This document shows positions 5,806 to 13,490 of a stretch of DNA of 18,368 nucleotides, piece after piece. Source of the DNA: Candidatus Izemoplasmatales bacterium (GTDB lineage: Bacteria; Bacillota_I; Bacilli_A; Izemoplasmatales; Hujiaoplasmataceae); contig JAQVTV010000007.1 of the NCBI GenBank assembly GCA_028699855.1, forward strand, positions 1-18,368. The letters run 5' to 3'. The notes below the pieces were generated by a model. That model worked only from the letters and a program-made list of their open reading frames with translations, ran no database searches and was not told the DNA's origin. The position numbers and the translations under genes are program-made. Position 1 is the first letter of the stretch. Each line of letters starts with the position of its first letter.

Positions 5806-7342
5806 GCTTTTCCTTATCACCTATGCCATCATATTGGCCTTCATCGTCGGACTCATCGTTCTCAACAACACATATCTAGAACGCTATTATATCCGTTACC
5901 GCCAGCAAACACTGTTGGCGGCTTTTGACGATGTTCAAATGGTGAATCTGACGCAGGTCAATACATCCGAACAGATGTTTGAGATCGAGCAAGAATATAA
6001 TATCAACATCCATATATTCAAAGCGCGCATCGTCCCGGATAATCCGTTCAATGAAACTATCGGTGATTTGCCACGACCGTTTATTCGTTTGTACGGAAGC
6101 GAGTTTTCGATGCATGATGGTGCCATCAGCCGCATCATGCTTGAGTTCAATGAACAGATGGGCGGAGATACGAGTGCATTGGTCAACCCTGTCCCGATGG
6201 AAGATGAGAGCTACATCGCCTATTTTATGGGCGCAGGACCCCAAGAGGTGATACCCGGAAGCGATACACAGATGTTAAGCTTTTGCGTGGCAACCGAAGA
6301 ATCTGACGGGTTATTGCTATATTATGTGCTTACGGTTACATTCCAATCGATGCGCGACGCAATAGGGGTTTTCAATACATTTACCATTTTGGTCGGATTC
6401 ATCTTCATGATCATATCTGGGCTTGTGATGTATCTGATCAGTTACAAGTTCACGAACCCGATTTTAGAAATCAATAAGGTTGCACAGAATATTGCCAACT
6501 TGCGTTTCGATGAACGCGTCAACATCAATGCGAAAGATGAGATTGGAGATCTCGGAAACAGTATCAATATGATGAGCCATCAGCTTGAAGATGCCATCAA
6601 TGAGTTGAAGCGAGCAAATGAGCAATTGTCCCAAGACATCGAGCTGAAAGATAAGATCGATGCCATGCGGAAAGAGTTTATTGCGAATGCGTCCCACGAA
6701 TTGAAAACGCCCTTATCATTGATCATGGGATATAGTGAAGCACTGAAATTGCCCGGACTCGACCCAAACACGACCGAGGAATATGTCAATATTATTCTGG
6801 ACGAAACGAACAAGATGAACAAATTGGTGATGGGTTTATTGAAAATTTCACAACTTGAAGGCGGTTTCACTGAATCTCAATTATCGATTTTTTCCATAGT
6901 GGATTTGATTGAAGAGACTTTGCGATTGTTTTCGATTGTATTTGATGAGAACAAAATACACCTCGAAACGAGTCTTTTGGATATAGAGGTTGAGTCGGAT
7001 TATGACCAATTACAGACAGTTCTCACTAATTTCATTGCAAACGCATTGCATCATGTCGATGAACATCGCAACGTGAAAGTTTATGTGGAACAATTGTCCG
7101 AAATGGATATTCGCGTGGTCGTTTATAATAGTGGCATATCGCTACCTGAGGCGGAATTCGAGCGTATTTGGGAGAGCTTCTATAAGGTCGATAAAGCGCG
7201 CACGCGAAGTTATGGAGGACAAGGACTTGGACTCAGCATTGCCAAAACGACCTTGATCAACTTGGGACATGCATACGGTGTTCGGAACGTTTCGGGGGGC
7301 GTTGAGTTTTATTTTGATATTAAAACAATAGTCCCGAAATAA
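5783..7342 (+). CDS. Sensor histidine kinase (HAMP-HisKA-HATPase)
   Basis: This 519-residue membrane kinase overlaps the response regulator by 23 bases in another frame, which implies coupled translation; no strong SD site is seen. Order of parts: transmembrane helix 1 (about 8-28), an extracytoplasmic sensor region of about 165 residues with no recognised fold, transmembrane helix 2 (about 195-219), HAMP (about 221-273), a short coiled stretch, and HisKA with phospho-acceptor His305 in ANASHELKTPLS. The ATPase domain has an N box (TNFIANALHHV, Asn416 and Asn420), a divergent G1 box (YNSGISLPEAE in place of DxGxG), an F region (FERIWESFYKVDKAR) and a G2 box (GGQGLGLSI, 478-486). The NSG-type G1 box is common in VanS/BaeS-like kinases. 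The signal sensed is unknown. Confidence 0.92.
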   Translation: MRASIKSRLFLITYAIILAFIVGLIVLNNTYLERYYIRYRQQTLLAAFDDVQMVNLTQVNTSEQMFEIEQEYNINIHIFKARIVPDNPFNETIGDLPRPFIRLYGSEFSMHDGAISRIMLEFNEQMGGDTSALVNPVPMEDESYIAYFMGAGPQEVIPGSDTQMLSFCVATEESDGLLLYYVLTVTFQSMRDAIGVFNTFTILVGFIFMIISGLVMYLISYKFTNPILEINKVAQNIANLRFDERVNINAKDEIGDLGNSINMMSHQLEDAINELKRANEQLSQDIELKDKIDAMRKEFIANASHELKTPLSLIMGYSEALKLPGLDPNTTEEYVNIILDETNKMNKLVMGLLKISQLEGGFTESQLSIFSIVDLIEETLRLFSIVFDENKIHLETSLLDIEVESDYDQLQTVLTNFIANALHHVDEHRNVKVYVEQLSEMDIRVVVYNSGISLPEAEFERIWESFYKVDKARTRSYGGQGLGLSIAKTTLINLGHAYGVRNVSGGVEFYFDIKTIVPK

Positions 7343-7381
7343 CCTGTTTTCCCCGATTTCCTAGTGCCCGGTCAAAATAGA

Positions 7382-7417
7382 ATTACAAGATATTATCTTC
7401 TGTTATTAACTTGTAAT
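7382..7417 (+). promoter_or_regulatory. Inverted repeat overlapping the capD promoter (candidate operator)
   Basis: ATTACAAG (7382-7389) and CTTGTAAT (7410-7417) form a perfect 8-bp inverted repeat with 20 bases between. A second perfect palindrome, AAGATA-T-TATCTT (7387-7399), overlaps the left arm. The right arm covers the -35 box, so protein bound here would block or modulate transcription. The regulator is not identified. Confidence 0.45.
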
Positions 7418-7439
7418 ATCTCATATGATGTGATAAAAT
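7411..7439 (+). promoter_or_regulatory. Promoter of the nucleotide-sugar dehydratase gene
   Basis: TTGTAA (7411-7416) and TAAAAT (7434-7439) are spaced by 17 bases. The -10 is extended by TGA (7431-7433). Predicted transcription starts about 27 bases before the gene. Confidence 0.65.
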
Positions 7440-7472
7440 CTTGTTATCATTTAGGGGTCATGGGGGAGTTTT

Positions 7473-9347
7473 ATGAGCGATCGGATCACAACTTCTTTTG
7501 GGGAGTACATGAAAAAAATCCGAGTCTACCAATTTATCTTTGTCGACGCCATCGGAATTTTCATCACATACCTTCTCGCTTTTGCCTCGCTGAAATACAC
7601 CGAAGTGCCAGATTTTTCTTTTCGGATGGCATTAGTTGTATTGCCCTTTTTCATCGTTTTCAAAATCATTGTCTATTTCATCTTCAAATTTTACAAACTG
7701 ATATTGGAAAATGTCGGTATTGATGAAATCATTCGGATCTTCTTGGGAGTCACTTTAACCAATGGTATCGCCATGGTTTTTTTCTTGATATTTGAAAGAA
7801 TCGTTTTTATCCCGATGATCTATTATGTATTCACGACTGTGATCGAAGCCATCATCCTTTCTTTTCCGCGTTTGCTCAAGCGATTCTTGAGCATCTTTTT
7901 CATCAAACGAATCAAGATCGGCGGCAAGCGGACTTTGTTGGTCGGTGCAGGCGCAGGAGGGAAACTCGTACTCAATGAAATTCGTTCTAACCCCCAATTG
8001 ATGAACATTCCCATTGCTTTCGTTGACGATGATCCGGACAAAATCGGACGCATCTTGTCGGGTTTTAAGATTTATGGCCCGATATTGTCGATTCCCAAAT
8101 TCATTGATGATTTTGATATTGAGGAAGTCATCATCACGATTGCAGATATTGATTCTTTGAGATTTCAAGAGATCATCCAAATCATCGCTGAACGCCCGGT
8201 CAAGATCAAACGGATTCCCAAGTTCAAGGAACTCAAAAAGGATGCGCCAAAATCATTGCTTGAGGTGAATGTCGAAGACCTCTTATCGCGGGATGTCATC
8301 GAACTCGATGACGATAGCATCCATCAGTTCATCAGTGGTAAACGAGTTCTTGTGACAGGTGCGGGAGGCTCGATCGGTTCAGAGCTCGTACGCCAAATCG
8401 TGGATTACCGGCCTCAGGAAGTGTTGATGGTCGATATTTATGAGAATGGTGTCTATGATTTGCAAATGGAGTTGAATTACAAATTCTCGCAACCCGGCAT
8501 CCAACCTGTCAATCGAAAAGTGTTGATTGCATCGGTATACAATTATGAGCGGATGGAGAGCATATTCTCGAGTTTCAAACCGCAGATTCTCTTTCATGCA
8601 GCCGCGTATAAACACGTACCTTTGATGGAAGATTCCTCAGTCGAAGCGATTAGAACCAACATTCTTGGAACCTATAACATCTGCAAATTGGCATCTCAGT
8701 TCAAGGTCGAACAAATGGTGCTTGTATCAAGTGACAAAGCCGTCCGACCCACCAATGTCATGGGTGCCACAAAACGGTTTGCCGAAATGATCATGCAGCA
8801 TTTCTCACAGACATCAAAGACGAAATATTCTGCGGTCCGCTTTGGCAATGTTCTGGGCAGCAACGGATCCGTGGTACCTTTATTCAAAAAGCAAATCGAA
8901 CGTGGGGGTCCGTTGACCGTGACGGATCGCAATATCATCCGGTATTTTATTACTATTCCGGAAGCTGTCGGTCTGATTCTCCAATCCGCGACCTGTGCCA
9001 AAGGGGGAGAGATATTCATCCTCGATATGGGAGAGCCAGTTCGGATCATCGATCTTGCGGAAAAGATGATCATGTTGACGGGGCTGAGACCCTACATCGA
9101 CATCGACATTCAAATCACAGGATTGCGTCCGGGCGAGAAATTGTTTGAAGAACTTCTGCTTGATGGCAACAAAAACAACATCAAGACGCCGAACAAAAAG
9201 ATCTTCATCGACACCTGCGAAGACCACAAAGCGATCGAAGAGGAATTGCAGATGGTGTTTTCATCTTTTGAAAAACTGAAAAACAAAGAAATCAAGAAAT
9301 TGATCAAAGAGATAGTGCCGACCTATTCGCCGAATGGCGATAGTTGA
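7473..9347 (+). CDS. capD: Membrane nucleotide-sugar 4,6-dehydratase, CapD/PglF-type
   Basis: This 624-residue enzyme belongs to the CapD/FlaA1-like SDR family. Members convert UDP-GlcNAc to UDP-4-keto-6-deoxy sugars, the first step to bacillosamine-, FucNAc- or QuiNAc-type residues for capsule or glycoprotein. Four N-terminal helices (about 17-38, 52-74, 86-108, 113-132) anchor it to the membrane. A first Rossmann domain has LLVGAGAGGKL (155-165). The catalytic SDR domain has VTGAGGSIGSE (294-304). The active-site region SSDKAVRPTNVMGATKR (419-435) contains Asp421, Lys422, Met430 and Lys434; Met replaces the usual SDR tyrosine, as is typical of PglF-like dehydratases. GLRPGEKLFEELL (550-562) is the family C-terminal motif. 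The gene has its own promoter and terminator. GGGGGAG (7462-7468) precedes the ATG. Confidence 0.92.
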   Translation: MSDRITTSFGEYMKKIRVYQFIFVDAIGIFITYLLAFASLKYTEVPDFSFRMALVVLPFFIVFKIIVYFIFKFYKLILENVGIDEIIRIFLGVTLTNGIAMVFFLIFERIVFIPMIYYVFTTVIEAIILSFPRLLKRFLSIFFIKRIKIGGKRTLLVGAGAGGKLVLNEIRSNPQLMNIPIAFVDDDPDKIGRILSGFKIYGPILSIPKFIDDFDIEEVIITIADIDSLRFQEIIQIIAERPVKIKRIPKFKELKKDAPKSLLEVNVEDLLSRDVIELDDDSIHQFISGKRVLVTGAGGSIGSELVRQIVDYRPQEVLMVDIYENGVYDLQMELNYKFSQPGIQPVNRKVLIASVYNYERMESIFSSFKPQILFHAAAYKHVPLMEDSSVEAIRTNILGTYNICKLASQFKVEQMVLVSSDKAVRPTNVMGATKRFAEMIMQHFSQTSKTKYSAVRFGNVLGSNGSVVPLFKKQIERGGPLTVTDRNIIRYFITIPEAVGLILQSATCAKGGEIFILDMGEPVRIIDLAEKMIMLTGLRPYIDIDIQITGLRPGEKLFEELLLDGNKNNIKTPNKKIFIDTCEDHKAIEEELQMVFSSFEKLKNKEIKKLIKEIVPTYSPNGDS

Positions 9348-9364
9348 TCTGATAAAATCCTGAG

Positions 9365-9394
9365 ACATCGCCCTTTCATGGCGATGTTTTTATT
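9365..9394 (+). terminator. Rho-independent terminator after capD
   Basis: ACATCGCC (9365-9372) and GGCGATGT (9380-9387) form a perfect 8-bp stem with a 7-base loop, followed by a T-rich tract. Confidence 0.9.
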
Positions 9395-9417
9395 TTCCGA
9401 ATCTAGGGAGTGACGAG

Positions 9418-9450
9418 ATGAAACATGTCATTCGGATTTCTGATGTCTAG
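9418..9450 (+). other. Possible 10-residue micro-ORF with a good SD site
   Basis: AGGGAG (9405-9410) lies 7 bases before an ATG that opens a 10-codon frame, MKHVIRISDV, closed by TAG. It sits between the capD terminator and the promoter of the next gene. It could be chance, a degraded gene remnant or a leader peptide. Nothing shows that it is expressed. Confidence 0.15.
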
Positions 9451-9455
9451 ACCTC

Positions 9456-9484
9456 TTTATCATTCTGTCGCTTTATGGTATGAT
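9456..9484 (+). promoter_or_regulatory. Candidate promoter of the rRNA methyltransferase gene
   Basis: An extended -10, TGGTATGAT (9476-9484), with a weak -35 (TTTATC, 9456-9461) at 17-base spacing. It lies 53 bases before the start codon, downstream of a terminator. Confidence 0.5.
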
Positions 9485-9522
9485 ATGAATAGAACCCGAA
9501 TGCGATGATTTCATCATCAGTG

Positions 9523-9531
9523 AAGGGAGGT
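9523..9531 (+). promoter_or_regulatory. Shine-Dalgarno site fixing the methyltransferase start
   Basis: AAGGGAGGT lies 6 bases before the ATG at 9538. An in-frame ATG at 9505 lies upstream of this site and would place it inside the coding region, so 9538 is preferred. Confidence 0.8.
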
Positions 9532-9537
9532 TGGACC

Positions 9538-10932
9538 ATGGAAAACCTCAGCGTCGGCAGTCGTATCACGCTGGATATTCGCAAACAAGGAATCAACGGA
9601 GAAGGAATTGGATATTTCAATAAACTCACTGTTTTTGTTCATGGCGCCATCTTAAAAGAAACCATGTTGTGCGAGGTTGTGGAGTTGTATCAGACCTATG
9701 CGGTCGCGAAAATCGTCGAGATCATTCGCGCATCTACCCGCAGAGTCGTTCCGTTGTGCAAGTTCTATGACCGGTGCGGCGGCTGTCAAATGCAGCACAT
9801 CCATTATCGCGAGCAGCTCAAGATTAAACAAAGCATCATTCATCAGGCATTGTCGCGATATACCGAACTCAATCGTCAGGAAATCGACGTAATGCGTACT
9901 ATCGGTATGGATGATACCTATCGTTATCGCAACAAAGCCCAAATGCCTTTGAAGAACACGAATTTCGGACTCGCTTTGGGTTTGTATGCCCCCGGCAGCA
10001 ATCAATTCGTCTATGTGGATACGTGCATCGTCCAGGATGAAGCCGTCAACCTCATCAACAAAGAGACTTTGTCGCTGTTTCGCAAGCATGATTTGCTTGC
10101 GAACGATTCGAGCAATCCCGAAGGCATTCTTTTGAATTTGGTGACTCGGTATCTCGCATCGACCCATACGGCGAGCGTCACCTTCGTCGTGACGGATTTT
10201 GATGAAAGACTGAAGATCATTGCCAAAGAGTTGTTGGCAAAAAATCCCGTCATTCGTTCTGTGAGTTATTCCATCAATCGCAAGAAGAATCCCCAAGTCA
10301 TGGGGGATCATGTCACCTTCCTTGGTGGTGAGAAGCAGATTTATGAACATTTCGAAGGCATGGATATCGGGATTTCACCTGATGCGTTCCATCAACTCAA
10401 TTCACGGCAAATGCGGATTCTGTATTCGGAGATGCTTAAAGCTGCGCGTTTGACTGGAACGGAGTTGGTTGTGGACGCGTACTCGGGGATCGGGATCACA
10501 TCGCTTATTTTGGCGAAATCGGCAAAACATGTCTACGGCATCGATTACTCGAGCGCTTCGATCAAAGATGCAATCGATAATCAACACAAAAACCATATCA
10601 AAAATGTGACATTCATCGAACACCATGTCGAGAGAGGACTCCCGGAATTATTCAAGAAGGGCATCATCCCCGATGTCCTGATCGTTGATCCACCGCGGGC
10701 GGGACTTCAAGAATCGTTGATCAAGGCGATTCTTGCGGTACGGATCCCGAAGCTGGTCTATGTCTCCTGCAATCCATCGACCTTGGCGAAAAACCTGAAC
10801 CTATTATTCAAGTCGTATCGACTTGAATATATCCAACCCATTGATATGTTTCCCCATACAGCGAGTGTGGAGAGTGTGACCTTATTGACTTTGAAATCAA
10901 CTCATAAAACGCCTGAACCCGTGAGAGGATGA
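9538..10932 (+). CDS. rlmD: 23S rRNA (uracil-C5)-methyltransferase, RlmD/RlmCD type
   Basis: This 464-residue cytoplasmic enzyme methylates uracil C5 in 23S rRNA using SAM (TrmA/RumA family). An N-terminal TRAM domain (about 5-62, with NGEGIGYFNKLTVFVHGA) binds RNA. Four cysteines for a [4Fe-4S] cluster are present: Cys74, Cys80 and Cys83 (C-x5-C-x2-C in the CGGCQMQH block) and Cys163. The SAM-binding motif is VVDAYSGIGITSL (311-323). LIVDPPRAGL (381-390) and catalytic Cys411 in VYVSCNPSTLAKNL follow. HTASVESVTLL (440-450) supplies the general base Glu445. Gram-positive homologues often modify both U747 and U1939 (RlmCD), so the exact uridine is not decided here. The gene is followed without a gap by a small membrane-protein gene. 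Confidence 0.93.
   Translation: MENLSVGSRITLDIRKQGINGEGIGYFNKLTVFVHGAILKETMLCEVVELYQTYAVAKIVEIIRASTRRVVPLCKFYDRCGGCQMQHIHYREQLKIKQSIIHQALSRYTELNRQEIDVMRTIGMDDTYRYRNKAQMPLKNTNFGLALGLYAPGSNQFVYVDTCIVQDEAVNLINKETLSLFRKHDLLANDSSNPEGILLNLVTRYLASTHTASVTFVVTDFDERLKIIAKELLAKNPVIRSVSYSINRKKNPQVMGDHVTFLGGEKQIYEHFEGMDIGISPDAFHQLNSRQMRILYSEMLKAARLTGTELVVDAYSGIGITSLILAKSAKHVYGIDYSSASIKDAIDNQHKNHIKNVTFIEHHVERGLPELFKKGIIPDVLIVDPPRAGLQESLIKAILAVRIPKLVYVSCNPSTLAKNLNLLFKSYRLEYIQPIDMFPHTASVESVTLLTLKSTHKTPEPVRG
10923..10928 (+). promoter_or_regulatory. Shine-Dalgarno site for the small membrane protein
   Basis: GAGAGG lies within the end of the methyltransferase gene, 6 bases before the ATG at 10935. It is immediately adjacent to the alternative ATG at 10929, too close to serve that one. 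Confidence 0.6.
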
Positions 10933-10934
10933 AT

Positions 10935-11315
10935 ATGAAATCGGAAACTTGGTTAAAAATCATCAATATCCTGAGTTGGGCGATCCGGGCTTTCACGATT
11001 CTGTTTTCCGGATTCATGTTGGTGTTGTTCATCGGTCAGGACTTTCAACTGTTGAGCGACGTTGAAGTCGCGATGTTTGTCTTTATTCCCTTGTTGTACT
11101 TGATTGGCGGGATTGTATCTCTATTTCGGGAACTCATCGGCGGATTGATGTTATTCGTGAGTGTCGTCGGTTTTAACATCGCGAACAACATCGGTAATTC
11201 GAATGGTGTCATCGATTTCCCGTTCTGGTTTCTTTTGATTCCCGCTTTTATGATCGTGGTTCATTGGGCGTTCACGAAACAAAGTGGAAACACCCAGAAA
11301 TCAGTGAGCGATTGA
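10935..11315 (+). CDS. Small four-helix membrane protein, function unknown
   Basis: I do not recognise this 126-residue protein. Hydrophobic segments at about 11-33, 46-63, 67-85 and 95-113 predict four transmembrane helices. Between them lie a short acidic loop (GQDFQLLSDVE) and an Asn/Gly-rich loop (NIANNIGNSNG). The C-terminal tail is polar. No catalytic or metal-binding residues stand out. Its pattern recalls short DUF7670-like membrane proteins, but this is a loose resemblance. An in-frame ATG at 10929 overlaps the rlmD stop as ATGA; 10935 has the better SD spacing. It is probably co-transcribed with rlmD and translationally coupled; no separate promoter is visible. Confidence 0.7.
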   Translation: MKSETWLKIINILSWAIRAFTILFSGFMLVLFIGQDFQLLSDVEVAMFVFIPLLYLIGGIVSLFRELIGGLMLFVSVVGFNIANNIGNSNGVIDFPFWFLLIPAFMIVVHWAFTKQSGNTQKSVSD

Positions 11316-11374
11316 GACTCAGAAGCGCGTGAAGTGAGTAATGGTTTACGGTAAGAGAAATTCACATAATGAAT

Positions 11375-11380
11375 GAGGTG
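11375..11380 (+). promoter_or_regulatory. Shine-Dalgarno site fixing the fhs start
   Basis: GAGGTG lies 4 bases before the ATG at 11385. The in-frame ATG at 11373 would overlap this site, so the protein most likely starts MKTDLEIAQ. Confidence 0.75.
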
Positions 11381-11384
11381 CCAC

Positions 11385-13049
11385 ATGAAGACGGATTTAG
11401 AAATTGCACAAGCATCAAAAATGAGACCCATCCACTTGGTCGCGAAAGCGTTGGGCATCGGTCAACAGTATTTAGAGACCTACGGCGCATACAAGGCCAA
11501 AATCAAGCCTTTCCCCTTCGCAAATGAACCCAAGTCACCAGGAAAAGTCATCCTTGTCACAGCCATCACCCCCACACCGGCAGGAGAAGGAAAATCCACA
11601 ACGACCATCGGCCTGGGAGACGCCCTCAATCGCTTGGGCAAAAAAGCGATGATTTGTCTTCGCGAGCCATCGCTCGGGCCGGTGATGGGCGTCAAAGGCG
11701 GAGCGGCCGGAGGCGGATATGCCCAAGTTGTTCCGATGGAAGACATCAATCTTCATTTCACCGGCGACATCCACGCGATCACGAGCGCAAACAATCTGAT
11801 CAGCGCTGTCATCGATAATCACTTGTACCATGGCAATGCGCTGTCGCTTGATAAGGAGCGGATTGTCTGGAAACGCGCGATGGATATGAACGATCGCGCA
11901 CTTCGTTTGATCGAAGTGGGGCGTTCGAGCAAAAAAGAGACACCGAGGCCGGATGGATTCGATATATCGGTGGCTTCCGAGATCATGGCGGTTTTGTGTT
12001 TGAGTCAGAACATGGATGATCTCAAGCAACGTTTGGCGCGGATGGTCGTGGGATATAATCTCGATTCCCAACCCATCACAGCCAAAGACCTCAATGTCCA
12101 TGGTGCGGTCGCGATGTTGTTGAAGGATGCTTTGAAGCCGAACCTCGTGCAGACGCTTGAACATACACCGGTGTTCATCCATGGCGGACCATTCGCCAAT
12201 ATCGCGCATGCACGCAATTCGGTCATCGCCACGGATCTTGCGACGAAGTTGGCCGATTATGTGGTGACGGAAGCGGGTTTCGGAGCGGATTTGGGCATGG
12301 AGAAATTTATCCACATCAAAGCACCGGTGCTGAACAAAATACCTTCTGCGGTTGTGCTCGTCGCGAGCATTCGCGCGCTGAAGATGCATGGTGGTTTGAG
12401 CAAGGCTATGATCAAGGATGAAGACATCGAATCCCTGAAAGCGGGTATCGTCAATCTGGAGAAACACATCGAGAACATTCGCGCTTTCGATCTCCCCTTC
12501 GTCGTCGCCTTGAACCACTTCGAGAGCGATAGCGACGCTGAGGTCGAATGGATATTGAAGTGGGCTCAAGAGAACCGTGTTCCGATGGCTTTGTCAGATG
12601 TCTTTGCCAAAGGTTCGAAAGGCGGTGTCGACCTTGCCCAAGCGGTGTTGGAAATCATCGAGGGGAATCCAGATTATCAAGGAAAACAGTTGTATCAGAA
12701 GGAAGCATCTATCGAGGAAAAAGTGACCACGATCGCTCGAAAACTTTACGGGGCGAGTCATGTCATTTTCTCGGAAAAGGCTCAAGCCTTTATCATAGAG
12801 GCCTCTCGACTGGGTTGGAACACACTGCCTATTTGTATGGCGAAAACGCCTTTATCGCTTTCCGACAATCCCAAGTTATTGGGAAGACCAAGGGATTTCA
12901 CGGTCACGATCCGCGATTTCAAACCTTCGATTGGTGCGGGATTCATCGTCGCATTGACCGGAGATATCATGACCATGCCCGGGTTGCCTAAAATCGGAGC
13001 ATTTGAGAATATGGATGTCATTGATGATAAAATCATCGGTTTATTTTAG
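11385..13049 (+). CDS. fhs: Formate-tetrahydrofolate ligase
   Basis: This cytoplasmic enzyme makes 10-formyl-THF from formate, THF and ATP. It feeds purine and formyl-methionine synthesis and links to the folate branch of C1 metabolism. At 554 residues it has the full family length of about 555. The N-terminal part has the ATP-binding loop TPTPAGEGKSTTT (62-74), REPSLGPVMGVKGGAAGGG (93-111) and NLHFTGDIHAI (122-132). The centre has FIHGGPFANIAHARNS and EAGFGADLGMEKF. The end has TGDIMTMPGLP and closes with DKIIGLF as expected. The promoter is unclear: a CATAAT (11365-11370) has no good -35, and read-through from rlmD is possible since no terminator is visible between them. A strong SD site for the next gene overlaps its stop codon. 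Confidence 0.97.
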   Translation: MKTDLEIAQASKMRPIHLVAKALGIGQQYLETYGAYKAKIKPFPFANEPKSPGKVILVTAITPTPAGEGKSTTTIGLGDALNRLGKKAMICLREPSLGPVMGVKGGAAGGGYAQVVPMEDINLHFTGDIHAITSANNLISAVIDNHLYHGNALSLDKERIVWKRAMDMNDRALRLIEVGRSSKKETPRPDGFDISVASEIMAVLCLSQNMDDLKQRLARMVVGYNLDSQPITAKDLNVHGAVAMLLKDALKPNLVQTLEHTPVFIHGGPFANIAHARNSVIATDLATKLADYVVTEAGFGADLGMEKFIHIKAPVLNKIPSAVVLVASIRALKMHGGLSKAMIKDEDIESLKAGIVNLEKHIENIRAFDLPFVVALNHFESDSDAEVEWILKWAQENRVPMALSDVFAKGSKGGVDLAQAVLEIIEGNPDYQGKQLYQKEASIEEKVTTIARKLYGASHVIFSEKAQAFIIEASRLGWNTLPICMAKTPLSLSDNPKLLGRPRDFTVTIRDFKPSIGAGFIVALTGDIMTMPGLPKIGAFENMDVIDDKIIGLF

Positions 13050-13061
13050 GAGGTTAAGCGT

Positions 13062-13490
13062 ATGAAACAAGACTGGAAAGATTTACCCAAACGTTTGCAT
13101 GATCTTGGACTGTCAGTCGTCGAAAAGACGAAAAAAGGAATCAAACAAGTCAAAGAGAGTATTGAAAACACCGTGTTGGAAGATCAGTTGCGTAAGCGAT
13201 TCAATTTGGAAAATCCGTACAAATTTCAACTTGTGAAACCGGATCGTTCCCTCGGTTCATGGATTCAGGAACAGATGCCGCGTCACGCCAAGAGATATGA
13301 TGAGGATGATTTGTTCGTATTTTATGGATCTATTGAACAAAACGGATTTTCGAAAGGTGAGATTATCAAGGATCTGAGCGATGAAGCGATGTACAAGATC
13401 GTGCACCAAGTGGAAGTATGTGTGTCGGTTCGCTTGGATGAAAAAGCTCATGATGTCGTCGCGACGGCAGTGAGTTGTGAACTGCTATGA
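13062..13490 (+). CDS. Conserved-looking protein of unknown function
   Basis: I do not recognise this 142-residue protein. A very strong AGGAGGT (13048-13054), overlapping the fhs stop, precedes the ATG by 7 bases, and codon use is like the neighbours, so it is a real gene. The first 45 residues are highly charged and probably helical (LSVVEKTKKGIKQVKESIENTV), with no signal peptide or membrane helix. The rest looks like a compact mixed alpha/beta domain (PYKFQLVKPDRSLGSWIQEQM, then DEDDLFVFYGSIE). Two late cysteines, in EVCVSV and VSCELL, have no obvious metal site. Its last codons overlap the HD-hydrolase start as ATGA, so the two proteins are probably made together and may act together. 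No function is assigned. Confidence 0.8.
   Translation: MKQDWKDLPKRLHDLGLSVVEKTKKGIKQVKESIENTVLEDQLRKRFNLENPYKFQLVKPDRSLGSWIQEQMPRHAKRYDEDDLFVFYGSIEQNGFSKGEIIKDLSDEAMYKIVHQVEVCVSVRLDEKAHDVVATAVSCELL

Noticed and set aside
7128..7170. Histidine kinase G1 box lacks the DxGxG form
   Set aside because: NSG/NTG-type G1 boxes are normal in VanS/BaeS-like kinases, and the other ATPase boxes are intact.
8741..8785. Missing catalytic tyrosine in the SDR domain of CapD
   Set aside because: Met in this position, with the Asp-Lys pair, is the normal state for PglF/CapD-type 4,6-dehydratases.
9652..10350. 232-codon minus-strand frame inside rlmD
   Set aside because: Antisense shadow of a well-supported methyltransferase, with no SD site or domain of its own.
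11316..11384. Promoter for fhs (CATAAT at 11365)
   Set aside because: No acceptable -35 at 16-18 bases and no TGn extension; too weak to list as a feature.
11535..12569. 344-codon open frame on the minus strand inside fhs
   Set aside because: It lies wholly antisense to a strongly conserved formate-tetrahydrofolate ligase. Its product is rich in His, Arg and Asp with no recognisable domain, as expected for a codon-bias shadow.
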